Of a stretch of DNA of 64,000 nt, positions 1-10,953 are shown piece after piece. Position numbers and translations under genes: made by a program. Source of the stretch: Diphasiastrum complanatum (taxonomy: Eukaryota > Streptophyta > Lycopodiopsida > Lycopodiales > Lycopodiaceae). How positions within the stretch are numbered: the stretch's first letter is position 1; each line of letters starts with the position of its first letter. The stretch spans positions 65,627,852-65,691,851 of the forward strand of contig CM055099.1 of NCBI GenBank assembly GCA_029204225.1. Reading direction: 5' to 3'. The notes below the pieces were generated by a model. The model saw only the letters and a program-made list of their open reading frames with translations. It made no database searches and was not told where the DNA came from.

Positions 1-58
1 GAACCCTCCTTGTCACCCCCCTCACCTCACCCCCTCGCTGATCTCTCACCTCACCCCA

Positions 59-985
59 TTGTCATTCCAGCCCCCCCCCCTCGTTGCCACTTCACCTCAC
101 CCCCTTGATGACCCATCTCCCTCTCCTACTACAACTCTCACCCCCCTCTCTGATGGCTGCTCCCCTGATTCAGCTCCTCTTCTGTCTTCTGACCCTATTC
201 TTCCCACACCTACCATTGCTCACTCTTCCTCCTTCACGGCACCACAGTCTACAGCCAATATTCCGTATACGCCTTCTAAATCAATTGAACTTTTCTCATC
301 TTGGCAGATTGATCAATTCAAGGCAGATTTCCAATTTTTGCGGTATGAAATTTCACAGCTGAAAGGAACGGTTACTTCTTTGGTCAACGAGAAGAAGCTA
401 TTGCAGTCCAAGGTTGCCTCACTCGAACAATCCATCGGAATCAAACAGGCCGCAGCTTCGGAATCCACCACCAACATGCTACGGGAGCTAGAAACCAAGA
501 TTGAGAAGCAACACGAAGAGGCCCTTTCCTGGGCATCAGTTTTGAAAAAGGGCACCAAACCCAGCGCTCCCATCTCCTCAGTTATCTCAGCCACCATCTC
601 GGAAGAGAAATCTCGAGACCAAAAATCCCACAATATTAGAGTTCGTGGAGTTCTAGATACACAGGATGCATTGGCTGAAGCTAAACGCTTTCTCGACATC
701 ACTCTCGGGCACAAGACAGAGGGGTTAGACACCGCATGGAGGACCACTAGAGATGCAGCCACACTCATTCTTCGTTTCACCTCCCTCGAGAGTCGTCGAG
801 ATGCTTTGCGGTGCAGAGCTAAGCTACGTGGTACCACTATCTACATGGACGACGACCTCACATATATCCAGGTAGAGGAGAGGCGTAAGGCCTTTCAGGC
901 AGCCCGTGAGTCTGGCAGACGAGTCATTTACCGAGATGGACGAGTGCGTTTTCTTGACAGCGCACCTAGCAGCTCCCAGTGCTAG
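59..985 (+). CDS. LINE ORF1 protein (coiled coil + RRM-like nucleic-acid binding)
   Basis: An open frame of 308 codons. Residues 1-80 are rich in Pro, Ser and Thr. Residues about 88-130 form a heptad-type coiled coil of the kind that trimerises L1 ORF1 proteins. From about residue 190 there is an RRM-like fold starting HNIRVRGV, then a basic C-terminal region ending in VIYRDGRVRFLD, a pattern typical of L1 ORF1p C-terminal domains. The family binds element RNA and acts as a nucleic-acid chaperone in the retrotransposition particle. ORF2 follows after a gap of about 40-110 bases, the usual tandem layout. The frame has no stops and so is the best preserved part of the element, but its partner ORF2 is broken. 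The assignment to ORF1 is firm from position and architecture; the RRM call is by eye. Confidence 0.8.
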   Translation: MSFQPPPLVATSPHPLDDPSPSPTTTLTPLSDGCSPDSAPLLSSDPILPTPTIAHSSSFTAPQSTANIPYTPSKSIELFSSWQIDQFKADFQFLRYEISQLKGTVTSLVNEKKLLQSKVASLEQSIGIKQAAASESTTNMLRELETKIEKQHEEALSWASVLKKGTKPSAPISSVISATISEEKSRDQKSHNIRVRGVLDTQDALAEAKRFLDITLGHKTEGLDTAWRTTRDAATLILRFTSLESRRDALRCRAKLRGTTIYMDDDLTYIQVEERRKAFQAARESGRRVIYRDGRVRFLDSAPSSSQC

Positions 986-1029
986 GGATTTGGGATCCCC
1001 GGGTTTGGGAGTGCCCCGGGGCCCCACCC

Positions 1030-1810
1030 ACACCATCTCCGGATTGGAGTATGGAACTGTGATGGTTTACACTCATCCTCCATTGCTGGCGACTTGATCG
1101 ATTTCATCACTGACAGAGATTTGCTGCTCTTTATGGAGACTCATGAGAGTCAGGAGAGAGGATTACCTATTTTTCCAGGATACAGATGGGATTCCGTGTA
1201 CAGACTTGAGACTAGATCAGCTAGCGGTCGTGGATCCGGAGGTGTTGCATGTTTATACAGAGAGTCTCTTCATCCGAGCATTGAGTTCATCAGACACGAC
1301 GAGCATGCACGGTATATATGGATTCATATTACTGGGCAGGATATTGGATTGGACAGGGACCTCTTTGTGGCGGCCTGTTATTTTCCTCCAGAGTCTTCGT
1401 CCTTTGCTGAGGGCACAGGTTCACCCTACCTTGATTTATCGCCTGATATCATCGGATTCGCAGAGCGGGGGCATATTCTCCTCACTGGAGATTTTAATGC
1501 CCGAACCTCTTCACGACAGTAAGAGTTCTATGACATCACCGACCAGCTCCGCGTTCATGCCCTTGACAGCGATGATATGGGAGTTACCAAGATTTCAGAG
1601 GACAGCTTGGGACCTACTACCCCTTACGGTGAGCATTTATTGCAGTTTGGAGAGGCCCATGAGTTAGCCATTTACAATGGCCTAACTTGTTGGCCAAAAT
1701 CTGGCAATTATACTTGTCACCCTCACAGTGGTGGACATAGTGTTGTGGATTATCTCATGGGATCACCATCTTCCATACCTCTCATATCTGATTTTCATTT
1801 TGTAGCTAAC
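1030..1810 (+). pseudogene. LINE ORF2, N-terminal AP-like endonuclease domain (broken)
   Basis: The endonuclease half of ORF2, which in LINEs nicks target DNA to prime reverse transcription. Visible motifs are LLFMETHE (catalytic Glu region) near 1125, LLTGDFNAR near 1485-1505 (the Asp-Asn core of endonuclease/exonuclease/phosphatase enzymes) and the HSVVDYLM region near 1735-1755. An in-frame TAA at 1520-1522 splits it, with the frame resuming unchanged to about 1800. The terminal Ser-Asp-His segment expected next is missing because Copia sequence begins there. The start is uncertain; the frame is open from just after ORF1. Confidence 0.8.
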
Positions 1811-2170
1811 TGGATCTTTGTTAGCCATTGTTCTTGCTTCATCGAATCTGACATCTCTGACAGTCTTTACCTGATTGGTCTCTGGCATATAGATCCTGTA
1901 GTATGATGAATGAATACAAGGTATCCCTGCTCGACTTTTTCATCCAGCTTCTTTTAAAGCTTGTCAGGTTTGTGTGCATATGCAACACATCCAAAGACAC
2001 GTACATGAGCCAGATTAGGCTTGTTACCCCACCACACTTCATGTGGAGTAGTGTGAAAAATGTTTGATTTACCTGTCCTGTTCTGCAGGTAGGCAGTTGT
2101 GGCTACTGCTTTAGCCCATAATGATTTTTTTTGACCAATTTTGACCAAAGTTTGTGAGATAAATCCACAA
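1800..2170 (-). pseudogene. Copia integrase C-terminal part (fragment, - strand)
   Basis: On the - strand this reads KSLWAKAVATTAYLQNRT, then HTTPHEVWWG and VFGCVAYAHKP, the hallmark run of Ty1/copia integrases just after the catalytic core. It continues with KKLDEKVEQGY and, after a frame change, VRDVRFDE, the usual segment before reverse transcriptase. Stops and a frameshift break it. The LINE endonuclease ends at about 1800, so this is the left edge of foreign DNA in the LINE. The N-terminal half of an integrase lies on the opposite strand at 2936-3021. Confidence 0.8.
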
Positions 2171-2671
2171 ATATGTGCAATCTGATCCTAATCCCTCTGA
2201 ATCCATTGCATGCAAGCACTAAAAGTTCTGATTTTAGTCAAATATGTATTTTGTAGCCCATTTATGGTCCCAAAACCCCAATTTTTGGTCCAAAATCACT
2301 ATCTAATCATCCTTTTGGCTATTCAAACATCATGCAATCATTAGATCCAATCATTAATGACTGTAAAACAGTAAGCATACTTTGGAAAACCTACTACATC
2401 AGTACCTATGATCAATTCCAAGCAAAAACCATGAATTCTAGGTGAAAAAATCACTAAAACCATAAAAAATCCTATGATTTCCATCAAAATTCATGGAGCA
2501 AATCCACAAGTATGATCTTTAGGCTAAAAGTACACCAAGGATCTGAGAAGCCACCTACTTAGTTATGAGTTCCACCACCTGGAAGAATAAGCAAAGAGAC
2601 ACCAAAGAAACTGCAAAAATCCAAGATCCTCAAGCCCCACCTCCTGGTTGATGTGATCCAAGCTCTGATAC
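2171..2671 (-). other. Copia leader / unassigned internal sequence
   Basis: AT-rich sequence between the primer-binding site (2672-2683, - strand) and the integrase fragment. In an intact element gag and protease would follow the leader, but no such coding could be recognised, so a large internal deletion is likely. Confidence 0.4.
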
Positions 2672-2683
2672 CACTATAACGAT
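2672..2683 (-). promoter_or_regulatory. Primer-binding site of the Copia fragment (initiator tRNA-Met type)
   Basis: The - strand reads TGGTATCAGAGC, complementary to the 3' end of plant initiator tRNA-Met, the usual primer of plant Copia and many gypsy elements. It sets the end of the 5' LTR at about 2684 and shows that this element ran right to left. Confidence 0.8.
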
Positions 2684-2935
2684 CGCCAAGTGAAGATCTT
2701 CAAGAATCCTGTCACATACAAACCAAAAGGACACCTGTGGAGCATGAACCACCCAACCAATATGGAGAGGCTAGTCCATACCCTAACCAATCCACCCCCA
2801 AGCCACAGTGAATGAACACAAGAGAGGAGAGGAAACCTGGCTCAAGAATATGAAATCCCAATAGAAAGATGTGTGAGTTTCCATGGAATGTATTCTCTCC
2901 AGAAAAGAGAATATTCTCCTTAGAATTCCCATGCA
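2684..2935 (-). repeat. Probable Copia 5' LTR remnant (- strand)
   Basis: The sequence immediately upstream of the primer-binding site on the - strand must be LTR or LTR-derived. The second LTR is absent from the window, so the outer edge (about 2935, where + strand integrase sequence begins) is a guess. Confidence 0.4.
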
Positions 2936-3021
2936 GTCGATATTGAGCTATTGACCTCCTATAATGGTGTAGCTAGGAGAAAGCACCGAACTCTCATGGA
3001 GGTAGCAAGATGCATATTCAG
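2936..3021 (+). pseudogene. Copia integrase core fragment (+ strand)
   Basis: The + strand reads NGVARRKHRTLMEVARCIF, the canonical segment of Copia integrase around its catalytic Glu. It stops abruptly at about 3021, where LINE ORF2 resumes (SLFTPIYQEF). It is the part that would directly precede the - strand fragment at 1800-2170 in a normal integrase, so the two halves now face opposite ways. Confidence 0.7.
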
Positions 3022-5766
3022 TTCTCTCTTTACACCAATTTACCAGGAGTTCCTAACCTCATTGCTCCATTCCTTCCCTCGCAATAGTACAGTCGAGACT
3101 CAAGCTGCCTTTCTTAGCACTTCTCTTCATACCGCTGCTTCCCTTGCTTTTCCATCTAAACCCCATAAAAGCAGAGGCACCCGCTCCTCATCAATACGAC
3201 CCCCACACCCCCCGTGGTATGATGTTGAATGTCGCTCTCTTCGTCAGCTTGTCACCCATGCCTGCACGCACGATCCTCATCTCCTCCACTCCGCCAGGCG
3301 CTCTTACCGTCGCACACTCCGCCGAAAGAAGCGTATATATGATGATTCCGAAGGAACGCGTCTTGTTGATCTTCTCTTCAGTTCCTCTTCAGGCGCCTTT
3401 TGGCGTGAGTTTATCCCTCGTGCTCCACCACCCCTCCTGGATGACCTTCGCATATGGACCGAATACGCTACCAAACTATATACCATACCCACTGACGCAC
3501 CCATCTCTATCTCCCCACGCCCCTCTGAGTTCACCTTCTTCACATCTGACATGGTACTCAAGAGAATGAAGTCCCATAAAGCAAGAGATATCGAAGACCT
3601 TGAATCTGAACTCCTAACCCATGCTTCCGACCTCCTTGCTCCCACACTAGCCACTCTCCTCAATTCCGCCGTTGTCTCTGGTTTCCCCTCATCCTGGTGC
3701 ACCAACATCATCCACCCTATTCATAAAAATGGTGATCCCATGATCCCTGGTAATTACGCACTATCATGATCGGACATGTTCTCACGAAGCTCTATGGTAC
3801 CATACTCCAGTCTGCAGTGAGTTCAGAGGCAGAAGCTCGGAGATTACATGCATTGGGGCAGGCAGGTTTCCGATCTCATTATTCTACCACTGACCATATT
3901 TTTACACTTCGAGTCTTGATCGAGGAAGCTAAGTACAGGAAAGAGAGGGTTTACTGCTATTTTGTAGATTTCAGGAAGGCCTTCGATTCTGTACCACGCT
4001 CCCTGCTCATTCAGAGACTTCGTGACCTTGGTTTCTCCACAGATATTGTTTTAGCAGTGATGGCTCTTTATGAGAAAGTCTTGGGATGTTTCCGACATAG
4101 CAGTGGCTTATCTGATCACATTTGGAGCACCATTGGGGTGAAACAGGGGTGCTCTCTTTCACCGGTTCTCTTTGGATTGTATATTGATGAGTTAGAGCGA
4201 GTCATCTCACAGTGTGGCGGGGGTGGCTGTAGACTTGGCACCATTCTGATTGCTATTCTCCTTTATGCGGATGATGTAGTACTAGTATCCCCGACCAGAG
4301 AGGGTTTGCAGAGGCAGCTGGATTGTTTACAGGGATTTTGTACCAGATGGGGGTTGGGGATGAACACTGCAAAGACCAAGGTTATGGTCTTCAACACTTC
4401 TCGAGCCTTCATGCAGCGCCAGGAGCTCATCTTAGATGGACAGGCCTTAGAGGTAGTTTCCTCTTATACCTATTTGGGGATACTCTTCTCTGGTCCTACC
4501 TTCAGCATGCGGCAAGCTGCCACCACCCGACTTGGGAAGGGGCATTCCTCTCTTGTTCAGCTTGAGCGGTTCTGTTTCAGGAAGCTCATCCGAGATGTTC
4601 GCAGTAAGTGTAGACTCTTTGATACCATTGTCACCCCCACAGCCTTATATGCAGCAGAGACATGGTGCACCGGCCTCCCTTCATCACACTGGGCCAGCAT
4701 TTCACGATTGCAGACCACCATGTTAGCCCGTATGATTCGGGCGAAGCCCTCGGTTCCACATGAGATCCTTCTTGCAGAGTTTGCCGTTCCACCCATTCAG
4801 ATATATGCCGCGTTCCAGCTTATCACATTCATTCAGAGAATCCAGGCTCTGCCTGATGAGGATATGAGATATACACAGACAGCACTGGTCTCCTCACACT
4901 TTCTTCATGACCAAGGCTATCGACTATCGTGGTTCTCTCAAGCATCCCATTTCCTCCTTGAGTCATTTGGTATCTCCATTACAGAGCTCCCCTCAGGTAC
5001 TCATCAGTATATCAGGCGCATCTTATATCGGGCATATCTCGACCGCACTTGGGGGCGACAGCTTGGGGTGAAACCCGGCTACTACTGGACTCATTTTATT
5101 GAGCTTGACATAGCAGGGGTCCCGGTCTTACCGCATTATTTGGACTCAAGACTATCACATTGCCTCAGATTTACATTGGGACAGCTCCGTGTATCATCAC
5201 ATCAGTTGGCTATTGAGACTGGTAGATTCCAGGGTACCCCGAGAGAGGAGCGGATTTGCCAGTTATGCTCTTTAGAGGAGGTGGAGTCACAGGAGCACTT
5301 TATCTTTAGGTGCCCGGTATATTACGAGATCAGAGGGAGATACCACTGTTTGTTCCGAGACACACCTGTCACTTTACGATCACTCATAGCTTATGAGGAT
5401 TCCCGATGCGCGGCACTCATGATACGAGAGATGTTTATACTACGACAGGATTTGTATCAGACAGCCCAACCGAGTCAGGTTTCTCAGCCTCAGATCACTT
5501 CTTTCTTCTCCAGGAGGAGAGGACGTTTTGATGACGGTGACGATGATGATGATGACCTACTTGCCCACAAAGACCAGAGACAGCGTCCCACACATACCCA
5601 TGTTGCAGCACGAGCTACTCGACCTATCACGAGGAGACCTCTTCATCCTCTCAGACGACGTCAGAGACCACCAGTGGCCCTTCATGCCACAGGCCGTATT
5701 ACATCCTTCTATATCATCAGCACCAGTAGGACAGGACTAGATGATAACGTCATATCTCACTCATGA
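3022..5766 (+). pseudogene. LINE ORF2, linker + reverse transcriptase + C-terminal Cys/His knuckle
   Basis: The frame from 3022 to 3769 is the linker with the first reverse-transcriptase motifs (WCTNIIHPIHKNGDP, then NY). A one-base deletion near 3757 shifts the frame, and the RT continues in 3766-5766 (666 codons). Motifs include GQAGFRSHYSTTDHIF, the first catalytic Asp in FVDFRKAFDSV, GVKQGCSLSPVLF, the YADD catalytic box at about 4265-4276 (LLYADDVVLVSP), and thumb segments with TYLGI. Near 5257-5313 lies a C-X2-C-X9-H-X4-C knuckle, typical of LINE ORF2 C-termini. The tail is acidic, then basic. The RT copies element RNA at the nicked target. The long open RT frame suggests fairly recent loss of function. 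Confidence 0.88.
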
Positions 5767-5950
5767 CTGTTAGCAGTATACATGCTCCCACATGTTTCTA
5801 ATAGCATCACATCTATTTCAGTTTATAGCTTTAGCTCTAGATTGCTACTTTGTTACTGTTTTGGAGACGTTTCATATGCTCCTATGGTTACCACATACTT
5901 GACATGTACATTTACTAGTCTTATATGCCTTTTGGCATGGAAAAGACATT

Positions 5951-5968
5951 AATAAAGCTTTCTTTCTT

Positions 5969-6046
<78 letters not shown>

Positions 6047-6048
6047 GC
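5951..6048 (+). repeat. LINE 3' tail: AATAAA, (TTTC)n, (TC)n then (CA)n microsatellite
   Basis: AATAAA at 5951-5956 is followed by three or four TTTC units, about 27 TC units and then CA units. Simple-repeat tails are common at LINE 3' ends, so this probably marks the insertion edge, with later slippage. Confidence 0.8.
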
Positions 6049-6287
6049 GCACACACACAGAAGCACGGAAATCCAAGCTCTCTCTCCCACCCTAAACTCT
6101 AAACCCCAAACCCAAGCACACCTAAACCTAAATCCTAAACTCACACACACACTGTGCACACACACAAATCCTCTCTCTCTCCGTTCCTCACACTCTCTGT
6201 CTCTTCCTCTCTCTCACACACAGATCACCACACACACAACTGAATGCACACAAATCAACACAATTTTCTCACACACACACACAAACA

Positions 6288-6365
<78 letters not shown>

Positions 6366-6366
6366 G
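6049..6366. repeat. (TC)n / (CA)n-rich stretch
   Basis: Broken CA- and TC-rich DNA, ending in a pure run of about 36 TC units at 6292-6363. Open frames here on either strand are repeat translations (Ser-Leu or Arg-Glu runs), not genes. Confidence 0.9.
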
Positions 6367-6478
6367 CTCCTCCACACTCGCCCTCTTCCGCCCTCTGCCT
6401 GCTCTCGGGTTCTGCAGATTGTCCGCAAATCCCGCGGGTTTTTGCTTTTTTTTTTTCTTTTTTTTTTTAAAAAAAAAA

Positions 6479-7283
6479 ACGCTTCTGGGGCCTGGACGCG
6501 TCCGCGTCCGGACGCTGGATGCGTCCAGCTTTTAAAAAAAAAAAAATCTAAAAAAAATTGGACGCGTCCGACCCCGCGTCCAAGGGTCTGACGCGTCCGG
6601 GTCCGGGCGTCAGACGCGGACGCGGACGCGGCCATTTTCGCCCAAACCCTCATGTCTAATATATATATATATATATATATATATCAAAGGTAGCGGGACC
6701 CGGACACGAACGCGCGTCCACCCGGACACATTTTTCTTTTAAATTATTTGAGTCTATTTTATAACTAAAAAATAAATAAAATTAAGAAAAAAATGGATGC
6801 GTTTAGGTCTGGACGCAGACGCGAAAAGGCCGCGTCTAGCCCAGACGCACGTCTATAAATCAAGGATGCGCGTCCGCGTCCGGCATCGGACCCGGACGCG
6901 TCCTCAGACGCGTCCATTTTTTTTTTTTTTTTTCAACTCAAAAAAAAACATAATACATAATGAATATGGGGTCCGCCACGTTAGCTATAAATACATAATG
7001 TTATATATGTATCATATATGTTATATATATGATTATATATGTATTATATATACCTAAGGAAGCAGATCCCGGGCGCGAACGTCCGGAAGTGCATTTGCGT
7101 CCACATCCGGACGCGGACGCGCCAGGGGTGCGTCCGGGGGTGGACGCGTCCACCACGGACGCACTTTTTTTTTTTTTCAAATTTTTTTACGTGTAAAAAA
7201 ATTGAAAAGAAAAAATAGGACGCGTCTGGGTCCGGACGTCGAACGCAGAATGCCCGCGTCCGGCCCGGACCCTCATGTCTATA
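6479..7283. repeat. CpG-rich palindromic (GGACGCGTCC-type) block in three modules
   Basis: Dozens of variants of ACGCGTCCG and GGACGCGTCC (self-complementary) are packed between A/T homopolymers and TA repeats. Three modules can be seen, about 6479-6685, 6690-7050 and 7055-7283. Two end with the same phrase, CCTCATGTCTA, before an AT tract (6645-6684 and 7269-7283). CpG is very frequent here, while the flanks are CpG-poor. No coding or known repeat family was recognised. Confidence 0.7.
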
Positions 7284-8575
7284 TACATAGTGTATAATGT
7301 TATATATTATGTATTATGTATAAATTTTGAGTTACATTCTAGCATTTTGTATGGAAATTATGTAATATGAAATCTGAAATCTAGAGACTAGACTCTGAAT
7401 TCTAGAAAATGATATTTGAATGATGGAATCTAGCTTATGGATCATGGTGTCACATGTAGTCTCATGTGTGCATTGTTTATTGAGCTATATAGTAAGCAGT
7501 AAACTTCTTGGAAAATCACTACTATGACATGATTTGACAACATTTGACCAATCTTTCAGAAAGGGTGCATTTCAGTGTGAAAACTTCAATTTAATGCTAG
7601 CGTTTTTGGAAGCTAATAATTGTGCATCATGGCTGTGATGTGAGATGACTAGCAAAACCACCTGTGGACCTACTTGTGCTCATCTCGCCATAAAGTGTCT
7701 TGAAGCCTAGCCCGTTCATCCCTAGTGATCTATTTGCAAAAAGCAATGTTCAATGATCAAGTCATCTAAGCCCTAGTAAAGATGATCTAAAGCAGTAGAG
7801 TGAACATGTTTTCAATTAATGCAACACCATCTTCATGCTCGTGATCTAAAATAAAGATCCTCATCCCCATCCAATAGCTCATGAGACCTCCTCCCACGGT
7901 CCACCTACCGTCTCTACCTTGATTGTAGTGATGAAATGGAGAAAACAATGTAAGAAGAATCTAAACCCTAAACCACAAAGATTGAAGCACATGTATCTAT
8001 AAGGGGACACCTTATAGTTAAACCTTCATTGATCAACTAGCATAAGCCAGCAATAGATTCCTAGATCCTCAACATAGCCATGACTTGTCTCTGCCAATGT
8101 AGCAACTGGCCATGTTGAATGACAACACTCCATGGGTGAAAGCTACGAAGAAGTATTGTAAGGTAATGTTGGTAACTCTGTAACAATGAATATTAGCAAC
8201 ATAGATTGTTGAAAATGAATGCTTGTAGCTCCACAACATGCAAACAAAAAAAAAACACTCCAAGCTTCCCCAAACTTGTTTGCTCTTTTCTCCCTACCAA
8301 ATTGACTATTTGCCCCTCACACTATTTCACAATGCCAATTTTTTCAGAACCCTAGGGTTTTGCATCCTCTTTTACAAATTTACAAATCTTTTTCACATTC
8401 CATGGTACATAATGCAAGCGTTCCAAAAAGCTAGGGCTATTGAGATATGTTCCAACGCAAGTACGGTCGAGAGATGTCCAACGCAGTGTTTCCTCAAACT
8501 AGGACCTGTTTGAATTGGCTTGGTTCAAATTGGAGAATAATTTAGGGCAAAAGAAAGCTCAATTTTTTATTCAAA
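7284..8575. other. No recognisable gene
   Basis: AT-rich sequence with frequent stops in every frame. I see no domain motifs, LTR ends or terminal repeats. It is the left flank of the gypsy insertion. Confidence 0.6.
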
Positions 8576-8580
8576 CCCTG
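8576..8580 (+). repeat. Target-site duplication, left copy (CCCTG)
   Basis: Identical to 14855-14859. Five-base duplications are normal for Ty3/gypsy integrase. Confidence 0.92.
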
Positions 8581-9048
8581 TGTTACGACTCAGTCTAGTT
8601 CTGACATGACCTCGGCACGACCGGTCACTCAGAGGGCCTAAGGCCAAGTTGGCAAGGGTCAGTGACCGGGAAGGGCATCGCTTCCAAGTGGGAACCGATG
8701 TGTCACGAAATCCCGTGATCCGGTGAGACCGTCTGACAAGCTGTCAGAGATGCGGTCGCATAACCGTCGGGGCCCTAACCGTTAGTGCTAGCCGGCAAGC
8801 AGTCGGGGTGACCAGTTGGTGTCATCAGTAATGACGGGGCATGGGGGTGGTATCCCGTGAGTCACTCAATATTCATAGGTCGCATGTAGTGTGTACACCA
8901 GGTGGCCTGATCAACCACTGGGGGGGTAGCTCGTGTATGTTGACATGAATAGTAGGTAGTGGAAAGGGGGGGTACCTATGGTTGGGAGGATCATTCCACA
9001 CACCGGCCTTCAGGAGTTGAGCAGCTTAGAGAGTTTTGGTTGTTCACA
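8581..9048 (+). repeat. gypsy 5' LTR (468 bp)
   Basis: Begins TGTTACGACTCAG and ends TTGTTCACA (TG...CA), matched along its length by 14393-14854. It should contain the element promoter and poly(A) signal; neither is obvious by eye. Confidence 0.95.
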
Positions 9049-9050
9049 AT

Positions 9051-9062
9051 TGGTATCAGAGC
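9051..9062 (+). promoter_or_regulatory. gypsy primer-binding site (initiator tRNA-Met type)
   Basis: TGGTATCAGAGC two bases after the LTR end; complementary to the tRNA-iMet 3' end, the site of minus-strand priming. Confidence 0.93.
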
Positions 9063-9792
9063 CTTTTCTAGCTCGTTCTAGAGAGAGAAAGTGAGAAAAA
9101 GCTTGGTTTTTTCACCATAACTTGGTCTATAGTGCTCAGATTTGAGGGAGATTTGTCTCAGATCATTTCTAGTGGGCAGTCGCTGTAGATCAGCAGGGAT
9201 TCACGCTACAAATCTCAGATTTCAGCAAGTTTCGAAGTTTTTGGAGAGCCAGCGCATTTTTTCTGAAGGTTTTTCGCTCATAACTCTTCGGAACCTTCTT
9301 AGATCCTGATCAGATTTTGGGAGCATGTTTCTAGCATCCATAGCGATCCTATAGAGCCATCATACGCCGGTTTTGGAGCAGATTTGCCTCTGTTTCACCA
9401 CAAAGTCGGTCTCCAATCAAAAAATAGGTCAGAATTTTGGATTGGGCATAACTTCTCCGACTTTCCTCCGGTTTCTGCTGTTAAGGGTGCAGACTGGGCC
9501 TAGTAGGAGGGCGACCTACTGCCAATTGACGGTTTGTGAAAAGCTTTTGCCGTTTGGAAGAAATTCGACGTCAAACAGCCTGCTTTTTTCCTGATTTTTC
9601 GACTTTTCAAGCCGATTTGGTGCCCAAAAAAGTTTTTTATTGACTTTTGTACTAGCGTAGGACGCAAGGGAAGTGCTACCTGTCCTTGGCTTTGTGTTTT
9701 TTCCTAGAGTTTTGTTACTTTCCAGTTCAGTTCTAAATTGTGAATAAGTTGAAAATTTCCACATTTCACATTTCCTGAGTAATTCCTATACC

Positions 9793-10935
9793 ATGGCTGA
9801 AGACAAAGTTGACATCCCCTCAAGCCCAGTTGAAGCCATGGAAACTCCTCCATCTAGTCCTGGCAACCGATTACCTAGTGCGCCTGTCACTGATCCTCCT
9901 CCCATACAAGAACGTATGGATGTGTTGGAGCGGTATATGACAGAGATGCGTACGATGATATCGTCGCTTGCCGGGGGCTTTCCCTCGTCTTCTTCTCAGC
10001 CTCCGCCTTTGTATCCTTCCCAACTGCCCACTCGTTATCCTTCTTCTGATACACAAATGATCATTGATTTTCCTCCTGATAAAGATATAAAGCCCACAAA
10101 ATATGTTGTTCCCAAAGGACTACTAATGTTGTAGATCAGTGGTTGCACAAGTGGGAAGAGTATTTTGATTTGAAACAGGCACCCACCGATGAAGGCTGGC
10201 GTGTCCGTAAGGCAGCTTACCATTTTACTGACTTTGCTGACAGGTGGTGGCGCAAGTTGCTGAAATCATAGCAAGCCCCATTCACCTAGGTTGACTTCAA
10301 GCGTTGTTTTCGGGCGCAGTTCATTCCTCCACATGAGCATGTGCGTGCGACGGATGCTTGGTTCCTGCATCGTCAGAGGCAGCACATGGTGCAGGAATAT
10401 GTTGATCAGTATAGAGAGATGTTGATCAAGATACCAAAGGAGATTCCCGAGTGGTTGGTAGTCCACAAGTTCATATTTGGTCTTCGTGCAGAGTTGAGGC
10501 CTTCAGTTCTTAATGAAGGATGCAAAACCTTGGAAGAGGCAGTTGCTATGGCCCTCAACTTTGAAAGCAATGTTCGCAACAAGGCTGAATTTGGAGTGGC
10601 AAGTGTGCCCCAGAAGATGGGTTCGCGGAAGTCCGCGGCCAAGCTGGTCAGAGGGATTTCTCACAGAAGGATCCTATCCAGATGCAGCAGACTTTGAAGT
10701 GAAAATCGGCATCTCCTATGGCTCGTCATGCTTACGACAAGTCACCACTTACTCCTGAGCAAAAGGATAAGGCCAAGAAGGAAGGCTTGTGTTTCTTTTG
10801 CCTTGGCAAACATTTGTTCAAGGATTGTCCTCGACGCACAGGCAAGAAGCTTCATGTTTTACAGCAGCGTCAAGAGGAGGGCAAGGATGAATCTATCCTG
10901 GATGATTTGTTGGTCAGTGATGATGATGACGCTAG
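9793..10935 (+). pseudogene. gypsy gag (capsid + nucleocapsid), frameshifted
   Basis: Starts at the ATG at 9793 and stays open to 10134, where a TAG closes the frame. The capsid region continues in another frame (WWRKLL near 10248, then FIPPHEHVRATDAW and the VQEYVDQYREM region to about 10600), with TAG codons near 10270 and 10290. The nucleocapsid has a zinc knuckle at 10790-10828, C-F-F-C-LGK-H-LFKD-C, which is C-X2-C-X3-H-X4-C, one residue shorter than the usual X4 before His. Gag packages element RNA into virus-like particles. Confidence 0.88.
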
Positions 10936-10953
10936 ACGTGTCATGACTATTCG

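Larger units (their letters stand above)
1..5960 (+). mobile_element. L1-like LINE retrotransposon, interrupted by a Copia fragment
   Basis: A non-LTR retrotransposon with two ORFs in the usual order. ORF1 has a coiled coil and an RRM-like region; ORF2 has an AP-like endonuclease, a reverse transcriptase and a C-terminal Cys/His knuckle. The 3' end is marked by AATAAA at 5951-5956, followed at once by a TTTC/TC tail. The window opens inside or just upstream of ORF1, so the true 5' end is not seen. ORF2 is split by foreign Copia sequence at about 1800-3021 and carries an in-frame stop in the endonuclease and a one-base deletion just before the reverse transcriptase, so this copy is dead. No target duplication could be defined. 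Confidence 0.9.

Noticed and set aside
1030-1522. A host AP endonuclease gene
   Set aside because: Order and spacing with ORF1 and reverse transcriptase show it to be the LINE endonuclease.
5872-6653. Open frames of Arg-Glu, Ser-Leu or Phe/Lys runs on both strands
   Set aside because: They are translations of (TC)n, (CA)n and A/T homopolymers and CpG-rich repeats, with no motif or codon structure.
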